A stretch of DNA of 64,000 bases from Ptychodera flava (lineage: Eukaryota > Hemichordata > Enteropneusta > Ptychoderidae). The DNA lies in assembly GCF_041260155.1 (NCBI RefSeq), contig NC_091942.1:1250001-1314000 (forward strand), given 5' to 3'. Under the pieces are notes generated by a model. It saw only the letters and a list, made by a program, of their open reading frames with translations, was not told the DNA's origin and made no database searches. Below, one piece after another: positions 25,110 to 36,438 of this stretch. Both the position numbers and the translations under genes were made by a program. Every line of letters starts with the position of its first letter. Position 1 is the stretch's first letter.

Positions 25110-25216
25110 GCAAGAAACTTATGCTATACTTGTCGTTAAACTTTAACCTGTAGTCAAGGTTAAAAAATCAGAGGCCATCGCAGTAGCAGATACTAAGTTT
25201 GGAGTAAAGAAGCAAC

Positions 25217-25451
25217 TGAAAGGGAAACAGTCGTTAGATCTGCGCCAGTGAGAGTTTCTTGTTTACAAACAATGTATTTCGTGCACGCTATCTAGATGCA
25301 ACTTATCATCATAGCTGCAACATTTAAATTATACGATGTAGATTATGACAGACGTTCATCATTCACTATTGTACCTTCGATACAGCGTTTACATTGGTCG
25401 TGTGGGTCCCATATTACCGTTCAGCGCAATCCGATGACTGTATCCCTTTAA
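25217..25451. mobile_element. TTAAAGGGA-ended MITE, copy 2 (inverted)
   Basis: Inverted homologue of 1,790-2,074, ending TATCCCTTTAA. It lacks the 23 bp (16-bp palindrome plus duplicated TCTGCAT) present in copy 1, so it serves as the empty site. Confidence 0.7.
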
Positions 25452-25523
25452 CTTTTAAATTTACTGCTATAAATTTGAAATTCAAAATAATCTCCATTTT
25501 CTTTGTTAAATTTACAAGTAATA

Positions 25524-25939
25524 CACAATCCCTCCACATAGGACAGTCGTTCATTGACACAACTTAACACTTAAGTCACGAAAACAGCAACAGCAACTCA
25601 CTTGCTTCTACAGTATGTGAAAGCCAAATTTGGAAGAGACAGTCGAATATCCCTACGGACTTCGTATATTTACAATGACTACCATTCTATACGTGTGTGT
25701 ATTACAACAGATAGTCTCTGAATGTCAATCGCAGTCCCTTTAGAGACAAAAGCTAAAAAGAATCTCCTTGTACATCCCACAGAGCACCGTTCCACTTGCA
25801 TCGTCGGCATTTTCATATACGTCGGATTAACTACATCGCATGTATTGGCGTTGGATGTTCGCTGATATCGATCCGCACCTGTGATTCTCTCGTGAAAACC
25901 AAACACAACCACAGTCCTTTCATATGTGGAGGGACTTAG
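25524..25939. mobile_element. ~415-bp MITE with TCCCTCCACATA termini
   Basis: Left end CACAATCCCTCCACATAGGA. Right end on the other strand is CTAAGTCCCTCCACATATGA. Both continue into GGACAGT or GGACTGT. The outer 12 bases resemble the CACGGTCCCTCC ends of the micro-palindromes, so this may be a long relative. No TSD recognised and no real ORF. Confidence 0.5.
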
Positions 25940-27004
25940 ACACAGCAGTGTTATTCCTCCTAGACGTGCGACGTCGGACAAGAAAGCCATCACCTTGCTT
26001 TCTCTGCATTGCAAGTTTTTTTGATTTTGTTATTTTGACTTTTCTCTTGCTTTGTGTTCAAAACGTTGCCTTGCCCGACATAATGATTGTATTCAAATGC
26101 AAGTTAGTAGATATTTCGGCAAGAAGTCATTCATTAATTTGATATGGAAGAGGCATGGGTACATCTCTCATCGTAGACACTGCAAATCCTACTTTGAACA
26201 GTTATGGGACAGGAATCAAAATTGACGATGGTTCCTAGTCCCAGGACAACCAAACGTTGCCTTGTGACTATTATTTTCCGGAAATGGTTGTCTCATGGAA
26301 TATCACGTGATCACGTGTGTCATGAAATGAAACTGCAATGCACAGCTGAGTGGGGTGTATTTGCTCACAACTTGCTAGAAATTTTCCGAACAACGGTTAG
26401 TAATGACTGTATCGAGTGTAAACTTGGTGAATTTGAACAACAATGATCAATCGATGATCAGCTGTAAGTTATTCTTAAGTAATCTTAAATGGTTATTGAG
26501 AATGATAAAAAACACATGATTTTGACGGAAAATGGCGTATCTCTTTGTCTTGTATTTGATTGTTTCACACACTGTCAGTTTGATTAACTTATGTAACAAG
26601 AAAATTTACTATTTTGTAGTAGAGTTTTACACAACATTTGGGCTTGACAGTGCCTTCATGCACTGTCACTGTACAGCTATATTACCTGACTGACTGATTG
26701 TACCAAAAGTAAACTACATAACATATGATCATTTGTCCGGTACGGTTTTCAGAAACAGTAATCTTATGATTTCAAAATAGATCGAGTAACTGGTTTTCGG
26801 AAATGGTTGACCACTCGGACTTCCAAATACACAAGTTAGCTTTAAAGCCTGTAGGGTTAGTGTTAGTGCCGAGTTTGCGTCTATTAAAAAGATTTCATGT
26901 ACTATAATGACTGAAAAGAGCCGCAGGAGTAGACTTTTAAAAGTTTTTCCCGATGGTTCTATACAACGACGACTTCGATTGAGAGGCGGTCACACATACT
27001 GTAC

Positions 27005-27389
27005 CACAGGGAACTCTGAATAACAGTAAAAAAGTAAATTAAAAATCGGAAAATAAAAACAAATTGAAAAAACGGTCAAAAAAAAATAAAAAATAAACAA
27101 AGACAATCAAGCGGCAAACAAACAAAGGACCGACGGTAATCAAATAAGTAAACAAAAATAAACAAACAAATAAGTAAACAAGCAAACAAACAAACTATTG
27201 ACGGATCAATTGTGAGACATCCATGAAACAGACTAGATTCACCTTGCTATGGAATGTTCCTCCTCTGTTTACTTGTTTTTGTTTATTTTTGTGGACTCGT
27301 TTTTTTTATTTGTCTATTTTTGACAGTTTTTTCTATTTTTTTCTAATTTTATTTACTTGTTTACAGTTATTCCGTCGGAGTTCCCTGTG
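27005..27389. mobile_element. 385-bp MITE with CACAGGGAACTC ends
   Basis: Left end CACAGGGAACTC; right end GAGTTCCCTGTG, with further pairing of GAATAAC and GTAAA inside. The interior is AT-rich AAAC/TTTG simple sequence. Confidence 0.65.
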
Positions 27390-28142
27390 ACTTTAGCAGA
27401 GGAAACAGAATTCAGTCAGCAAGCAAAACGTTAAACCACCCTGAAAAGTAGATATGTAGTGGAATATGTGAACTCAACTGCAGAATGAAATTGTGTGACG
27501 TAACTGCGCTGGCGAAAAAAAAATTGACGAGCGTACAATGTATTGCAACAAGTAAAGACAAGTTCTTACAATATTTAAGTGACAAAACTGACCTTGTGAT
27601 TTGTGTTGGCAAAGCGATGTAAGCAACGTAATGCATATAATGGGCATGGCTAGTCATTTGTTTTGTCACAGGGAAACCCTCAGGTAAACCAGTATAGGCC
27701 CTAAGGGCAAACCAACAAAACAAAACCCTGAAAAACCAACCAACCAAACAACCAAAAACAAACCATATAAATGGATAAACACAAGAAATAAACGAATCAT
27801 TAATTAACTAAAGAAATATAAGAGAAACAAATTGAATAAGAATTGATAATTGACTGAACAACGCTTGCAACATATTCAATAGTATCACTACTAAACTCTT
27901 CAGTCGATGAAAACAAAACGACAAATGCAATGTACGGGTAACTCTTTTTCTTTAGTCCTTATTTCTGTTTATTTAGATCACCTTTTCTCTGTGAAATCGG
28001 TTTCCCGGCTAACTTTTGGTATGGGGCTGATCCAGTCATGTGAGTGTCACGCATCTTTTGACATCACCGTCATATGACAAGCAAAGGTCCTTGACCCGGC
28101 CTTACTCAAAGTTAAAGTATGAGGGCGCTTCACATAATAATC

Positions 28143-31100
28143 ATGGCGAGCCTGCCGAGTACGGAAGATGACAGCAATGTCGCCGAACACGATCCCAGTA
28201 TTAAGACGGACGAACCTGAGCCTCACGGAACGATACAATACAGCAGACAGGACAGTAACCATTCACTCACTGCTTCATCGCGCCTTCAAGCTTACAGTGA
28301 CGCCATATTTTCCATCATTGCAACAGTCATGGTGAGCTCCTATATTGCCGGTGTAACGTAAGGTTCCGGCCAAGGTGACCCTGTTCCAGATGCAACACAC
28401 ACCCTGTGTGTTTTAGCTCTGCATTGCAGGGCTGTGTGTTACCGGCGTTATACGGTCTCCCATCGGAGATAGGTCGTATAACGCCGGTAACATACCCTGC
28501 CATGCAGAGTAACTATGTGTGTCATTCATTGATGTAAGTTAAATAATAATACTTTATTGCATAACAACACACTCCGGGAAGTGCGGTAGAGCAAAACAAT
28601 CAAACATTACACACATGTTCAGGTAAGACTGCTGCTAGGGATGAATCTGTAGTGTAAGAAATATACCTTTAATAAAAGAGGCTTCTTGTCCTCAAAATTC
28701 ATGATGTACAGGAATTTCTCTCTGTCACTGAAGTATTCAAAGTTCTCAAAATGTGATTTCATACTAGTGAAAAGAGATATTTCTATTATGAACATATTTG
28801 TCACACTTAATAATATAATTAGAGGTTATAAACGGCAAGCGAAGGTATTTGGTTGCGGATATAAGACCTCTGGGGTGAAAATTAGCATATTTGGCGGGAA
28901 ATAATCACCGAGCGAAGCGAGGTGATTATTTCACCCAAATATGCTAATTTTCAGCCCAGAGGTCTTATATCCGCAACCAAATAGCCGAGCGCACCGTTTA
29001 TAACCTCATTATAAAATGCCAAAGTTAAAAACAAGTGGACAATTGTCGTTCTTTTAGGCCGAAGTTGGAACGAGAGTTCAAGAGCGCACAGCCTCACACA
29101 AACTCTGAAAAGAACGTTTCAGAACGCGCGCGTGCACAGTTGATTCAATAAAATACGGTAAGGTAACGCATCGATATTGCGACAACGATTTGAAGAAATT
29201 TACTTGAAAAAAACGCTCAAAAAAACTTTAAAAATTATGTTGTTGTCACATAGCCGTCGCTGCTTACAGAAATTCTTCATTTGTGTCTCATCGAGCTGCA
29301 CCAGACTAAAATTTAACAATCAAAATCAATCTCAAGCCGTAGACTTGTTCGATATTATGGCGCGTTGACGCGTTGAACTCTCAAACTGGCGTTCGAAATT
29401 GCGCGAGCTCAAAAATGTTACGCGACGCGCAGGTCTTCTTGTTGAGGATATAAACCCCGGCTCCAGCCAATCAGATTGCCGGATTCCAGCTAAGCATATT
29501 ATAATGAAACTCATACAGAAGACTTACAAAAAGTACGAAATCTCTCATTTAACGGGATTCTTGGGACTGACCTTCTGCCGATCTCAATTTGTAAATTATG
29601 ATCAGAAATACGAAACTTGGTAATCAATTTCCTGCAGTTAATATTTGTAATATCCATCAAGTATTCCTCAAAAGTAAATAAAGTTTTAAATTTTCTGTAC
29701 GTTCTTAGTTTATTTTTGTCCACACTCTGAGTCCTTACATCATTATGTAAATCATTAATCCATGAGACACGATATCTTTCTTTCAGTTCTCTGTGAACTG
29801 TTTTAACAGTGAAATTAATGTTACAGATATTTGACCAGATAGATCTTCCACTATACCGTAATTAGCCAGAATATACTGAATATACTCAAACCACTGGGAG
29901 TGGTGCTTAGCAGTTGTATATGCAGCACGTAGTAGAATATCATCTGATAAAACCAATCTATGCCAATATTTTATCATATGTGGTATAACAGTGAACTGAA
30001 TGGGGTATCTACCCAATTCACCAACAATACCAGCTCGTGGAGCTTGTTTAGAAACACCAAGGGCTGCGTTCACAAATAACGATTAGGGGGGGGGGGGGGG
30101 GCTGGGGGAATCTCGATTGAAATCTTATTTTTTTCAGATCCCCCCCTAAGTACCCTTAAAAAATTTTCAAATGCCCCCCCTCTATATGGTCAAAATTTTT
30201 CAAGTCCCCCCCCCCCCAACTATCACAGGCCCGCATATTTGTAAGGATGTGAGCGCAGAAAAAATAAACATGTATTGCGCCGTTCTGCTCACAGGTGTTC
30301 AACATTATTAGCACTTTGTATAGTCATATTCCCAAGGCAAGTTCTTTAAATGCATCAGTGAATTTTTAGATGTATTGGTCTAAAAGCCAACTTGAGTTAA
30401 TCCAACTCTGGCCAGGTCAATTGCTCCTGTTGAAGAGCACACAAAATGCAATCATGAGAGAGTAGGAAAATTGTGAATTCTGGCTAATTGCGGTATTACA
30501 CAGTGACCTACCAAAAAATTGTTTCAAAACTACAAGACATATATGAATTAGATGCTAATCAAAATTTACAATACCGGAAGGTTAAAATATTCCATCAAAT
30601 AAATGTTTTAATCTCTGAAATTTTAGGTGTGATAATTGCAAATTTGGTCAAAAAATAAATAATTCCATTTGGTCACATATTTTTTCTTTTAGTCTTTACT
30701 ATTCAAAGTTTTACTTCTGTATCATTTTATAATAAGAGTGTGAAAATTTAGAAAATCAAGCATGGTGACCATATCTTTTTTCTTTATTATTTGATTATTC
30801 TCAAATGCCAGAATTCAAACATTTCTATGTTTTCTTCCATGTGTTGCTCTCTGGCCTGATCTTGTGTACAAGTGAGTTTCACTGTCATGAGTGTCATTGA
30901 CCAAAACTCTTCTTCAACTACCATGTACATCAGAGTCAGAGCTGTCTCTGTCACTGTTCAGGTATGCAGTGACAGTGACACTGCAGTAGCAGGGTAGTAT
31001 CTGATAGTGACAATACCCGTAGGCAGTAGCTGTATTAACTTTGATGATTTTGGCAATATTTTTGTTCAGTTTTACAACTGCGTTCTTGTTCTACTCCCTA

Positions 31101-34100
31101 CAGCATGTTGAATTGTCCCGTATTCAGCTTGCTATCACAGCCTACATGTATGTACTGGTATGTGTACCGTGCATTTGTATCACTGACAACTGACTGTCAG
31201 TCTAGACTCCAATTAAATTATCACTAAATACATGTTCATATTTATATATACAGGCTTTGTCGACAAACTAAATATTGTGTGTTTGAGCATGCTGTAGGGA
31301 GATAGCAAGAAACTCCAGTTGTTATATTGCATTGGAATATTGCAGAAATCATTAACAGTTGTAGCTTCTGCCCTGTTACGAGGCTCAAGTTTGTTTTTTA
31401 CGACAAATCACACGTTTAGATTTTTCGAGATAAAAGTCATGAAATGTGACAAAATGGTTCTAGATTTTGTTTTATCATTACTAACATTACAACATTTTGA
31501 TGACAAAAAATGGTATTCATTTTTCATTGAATTACCTACAAAAACTTGGAATTGGAAAATGTAAAACTCAAAAGGGACCCAAAAATTTTCAAGTCCCCCC
31601 CCCTACAGGTAGAGCAAAATTTTCAAGTCCCCCCTCCACTACCCCCAAAATTTTCGAATCCCCCCCCTGAATTCCTCCAGCCCCCCCTAACGGTTTTTTG
31701 TGAACGCAGCCTAAATACCTGTAAAAGGAAATACTTACATCATTCATAAAATTCTTCTTATCATTGATTTCGTTTCCCCAAATTTCACATCCTTAAGTCA
31801 TAATGGGTACGATCAAACGATCAAAAAGATCTAATGCAACTTTGACAGGAAAACCATTATTGTGAGACATTCCCTTGTAAAGGCTAAATAAGGCTTTTGT
31901 TGCTTTTAACTTGAGGTTGCGAAAATTGCCCTTAAATTTACCATTAGGAGTTGTTACAAAGCCAAGGTAACAATATTCATTCACCAACTCAAGTGGTATA
32001 CCATTATAAAGTAAGGTAATAATTTGAGAACCTGTTAGTTTTATTAAAAATAATCACCTTAGTTTTCTTAGTACTAATTGTAAGCTTCCATTTTGAACAA
32101 AAATGATACAATTTATCAAGACAACTTTGTAATCCTGCTTGCGATTCAGACATTAATAGCAAGTCATCTGCATACAAGAGACAACTAATAGAGAGTGTAC
32201 CAAATTTGATAGGGCAGTCATTAACAGAGTCAAAAATCCCAGGAAGATCATTCAAATAAATATTAAATAAAGTAGGACTTAAAGCGGGAATTTTGAATTT
32301 TCCTGACGTTTGGAATTTTGAATTTTCCTGACGCTTTGCCTGATTTGCTTCAAAATATTTACGCTATACATATATCCCCCCCTTGATTCCAAAAACTGTT
32401 TCCGTTCCGTATTCCTAAATTCATAGTGCAATACAACCATATTTAGGGAACCTTCAGAAATTACAGGGGGGATTGGGGAGGGTCACTTTTTAGAAAACTG
32501 TTCAAGGGGGAGGGTCATTTTTTATAAACGTATCTTGGGAGGGGGGTCACTTTTGACAGAAGCTGATTTTATGGCCAAACCTTAAGTTTCACAATTAAAG
32601 AAGATGCACCGTATCTAAAACACCTTGAACAAAACTGATGAAAGACAAGAGACAAAAAATATGCAACATTGTGATGAAGTGTATATCAATCTTCAAATAA
32701 ACATAAATGCAAAGATATTATTAGTTTTATATTGGAAATTAGTGCATAGTTCTCTCATAGACTACCATGTAATGGTACAGTGAATCAACATTTCAGTGAA
32801 ATTCCAATCAAATTTCTTGCACAACCATGGACTTTAAACCACTCTAGTCTAATCAAGAACATTAAATACCAATAATCTAGTACATAAGTGCACAGATTTA
32901 CATATAGTTTTGAATTGGAAAAAAATTATTCATAGTTTCATCATAGACTGCCATGTACAGTGAACCAACATTTTAGATGAAATTCCCAAACCAAATTTCT
33001 TGTACACAAATGCACATGTTACGTCCCACTTCAAGCAAAGTTTTTATCAAACATATATAATATACAGATATAACATGTTTTGTAGGGGTCAATTGTCAAT
33101 AATTTGCCTGATAGACTCCATGTATTATGATTTGATATTTTTGGATGAAGCACTAAATCAGCCACATCTTTCCTTCTTAGTTGCACAAAATATGGTGACC
33201 GTTCCTCAAATGTATGAAATACCATATCTCTTCAAAAATGCTTGCGTGATAAATTGCGACAGTCCCTCCAAAAACACAAGCCCTCCCCTCTGTAATTTGC
33301 CCCTAACTTACATAACAATTAAACCAACAGTTTGGATGTAGATAAGATATGCAGATACGATACATAGAGTCACTTCAGGTGAACAAACTTGCTGGAAGAA
33401 TGACTACAATATTGCTTTCCCTTTCAACGCAGCTGATTTACTCATAATTACAAGCTAACAGCATAATTTATTGACATTTGAGCAGAACACTAATTTGTGA
33501 AACAGCTGGAATTTATCTTGAAATATTTCATCCTTCTAATACACAACAATTACAAATGATTTTAATTTCATCTTTCATTCATATACAAGTTGTATGCTTT
33601 ATCATGGATGATAGAAAGTTTAGAAACTTCACTGTTGGTCAGAGTTATAAAACAAAAAGCTATGCATTTTTATCCATAACTTGGTATTTCTTGACTTTTG
33701 TTAAAATATGCGTTACTCTAACTTTCAATTATTTTTTTCTGCCGTACAGATCCTGCCAATTGCTCACCATGAAATCAAGTCCCATGAGGTGAATTACATT
33801 CAATAGATAGTTTAGGATTCAGTAAATGTTTTAGCAGATCTAAAGTGTGATTTATATGCATACATTATTAAACTTATTAATTAAGAGGGGAAAGGATAAT
33901 GTATCCCATTAATATGTTGTGATTCAGAAATGACTGTTTCAGAATAGATGCATGACAATGGAGTTCTTTTGTTTCAAAATATTTGCCTTTATTGTGCAAC
34001 TTATCTGTTATATGCAGTCAACCCAACTTTTGGAGTATATCCATATTTCAAAAGAAATCAAAATAATAAGCTAAATGAATAAGGTACAATTCATAGTGCC

Positions 34101-36407
34101 ATGTTGACTTGTTAAACACAGTCACTCAGGATTAGGCTCTATCTCAGTGAATAAAATCCAATTTTGAGATGAATCAATATTTTTACAGATTTGGCAGTGA
34201 TTGTAAACTATAATAACAGAGTCAGTGTGTTGACTGATGCTCAATGTTTTAATCGAACCACTCTCTTTGTATTTGTCCCTGATTCATTTAATTGGTATGT
34301 CTTCTATCTTTCCCATTGTGCAATTCTTTCTGCGAACAATAAGCAAAATCTATGTACTTTCTTATTTTCAACAGAGCCTGTATGAAACATTGGGAGAATT
34401 ATCGCCTCTCCTTGTTGTGTACTTTATGTCTTTCTTTGTTGTGAGTGCTGCCTGGGCTGGTCATGTATGGTAGGTTGACCTTTGACCTGTGGGTCATTAT
34501 CATCAAGGTGACTACAAACTGGGCGATTTCACATACTTATAACAGATCTGGCGCCACCACCTTTATTGTTACACAACATGGGTTCAAAAGTGTGTTTATT
34601 ATATCATATTCTGGGCTTGATATGAAAGAAGTAAAGTAAATATTCATGCTTTTATCAAAATGTACGACATGGTAATTTGAATATTGAAGGATATTCATCA
34701 AATTTCAAGAGTGCAAGTGACTCCCTTTTAAATATGATTTACTTCAAATACTAAAAAGTGTCAAAGTTTCTCTGTTTATGACAACATCTGGTACAAATTT
34801 CTCCTTAACCTATACTGACAGAAATATATTATTGCACTGACATAGAGGGCCCAATGACTGTGAGAGGGTGTACTTGAATTACATTTGGACTAGTGCTGAC
34901 AATGTTTAGCTCTCACTATGAGGTGAAGACTTGAACTAAATGTCTTTAACAGACTGTTGAATGAAAAGACTGCCTAAATCTCATACAGTAGTGAAATGTT
35001 GTTTAGCTCAATCAGATTGCATGATGGAGGAACTTTTGCATGATCCATTTGAAAAGAACATCTGTGTTTCTGTGTCAGTTTACAAATCCTTGATGTTCAT
35101 GGTAAACAGTGGCAGACTATAACAGCCGCCAACAAACTGAGCCATTGATTTAAAATGAAATACTGGTGGCTTTTTGACTCAAAAAATGTATTACTTTTGA
35201 ACCCTGTTCCTCCAATAGTAAGCTCTACGTAGTCCAATGAGTTGGCATTGCCAGATTTTTCTATGAAATTATGTGACTTGGATTGTGTGCCTGGCTAGGG
35301 CAGACTGTTGAGGGCACATCAGTGTATGGTGGGGGGCGCTGTATGTAGTGAAAGAGGAGTGTTGTGATCATTTAGGAACGCAGCAGCCAATGAGAAAAAT
35401 ATCGCAGCACTTTGCATTCTGTAAATATTTTGGAATGCATTTTCTGTTACATGACCATCAACATTTCTTTTTTTTTTTAATTTTCAGGGTTTTCCAGACT
35501 ATTGCCAATGCAGATGATGCAATTGTACTTCTCAACCTGGTAAGCGTGTTTCAATCTAAAATGTCGCACACACTGGCCAATATGCTAGGCTTTAACACAG
35601 GAATATGTCTATACTCCTGAATTGAACAGTGATGGTTTGGAAAAGTTAAGTGAATCTTGTTTATAGTGTCAATAAATGCATGAAATGTTATAGAAATAAC
35701 GGACGACGCGCTGACCATTAACGTTTTATTTATGGGCAAGGGCGAGAGGAAAGCCAAAAATTAATGGGCGAGGCTTGCCGAGCCTGTTAATTTTGCTTTC
35801 CTCTCGCCCGCGCCCATAAATAAACGTTTATGGTCAGCGCGGAGTTCTGTTATTTTCAATTATATTATCAACGAATCCCGAAAACCCTCAAAATTTAAGA
35901 AAATTTCCCGTGTGAACGACAACAGGGCCCCAGAACATGTCAGTGAGTAGTGCGCGCACTGCAAAAATTTTGCAAATCCGGAGATTTTTTTTGAAAAAAG
36001 CGTCTAAACTTGGCCCACAAGTGCTCCATTTTATTTTGTGGTTGATTATGATCTTTGTACAAATCACAATTTTCGTTTTAGCCTGTAAAGTTACTATGTT
36101 TACGATATTATTCATATTCACGGGCATGAAAACAAACCATTACTGTGTATTTGTGGGCAGTCACGTGGTTCAGCTCGACCAATTAAAACGCAATGGACAG
36201 GGCATGGTAATATAATAGACTGTTAAAAGAAGTGTACAATCTGTGCTGTACAATATCATCATCATCATCATCATTATTATCATCATCATCATTGGTATTA
36301 TCATCATCAGCTTCATCATCATCAATATTATTATCACTGGTATCTCAATCATGAATATCATCTTCATTGGTATTGCCATTGTCAACATTATCATTATCAG
36401 TATCACT

Positions 36408-36438
<31 letters not shown>

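Larger units (their letters stand above)
28541..32285 (-). mobile_element. Non-LTR retrotransposon (LINE), 5' truncated, with nested insertions
   Basis: Antisense to TMEM175 in intron 1. Reverse-transcriptase signatures: LSPTLFNIYLNDL, CLLYADDLLLMSES (catalytic YADD), KWKLTISTKKTKVIIF, then YLGFVTTPNGKFKGN. Downstream come ELGRYPI, KYWHRL, RTYRKFKTLF, RIPLNERFRTFC and a C-terminal DREKFLYIM block. The 3' end at 28541 has an ATT/AAT-repeat tail after TTGCAATAAAGT-like sequence. The 5' end breaks off inside the RT domain at about 32285. Two elements interrupt it, at 28,814-29,505 and 30,059-31,712. The clade (CR1/L2/Jockey-like) is not resolved. Confidence 0.85.

Noticed and set aside
25679-26014. 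111-codon minus-strand ORF
   Set aside because: Overlaps the 25,524-25,939 MITE, with no domain or conserved motif.
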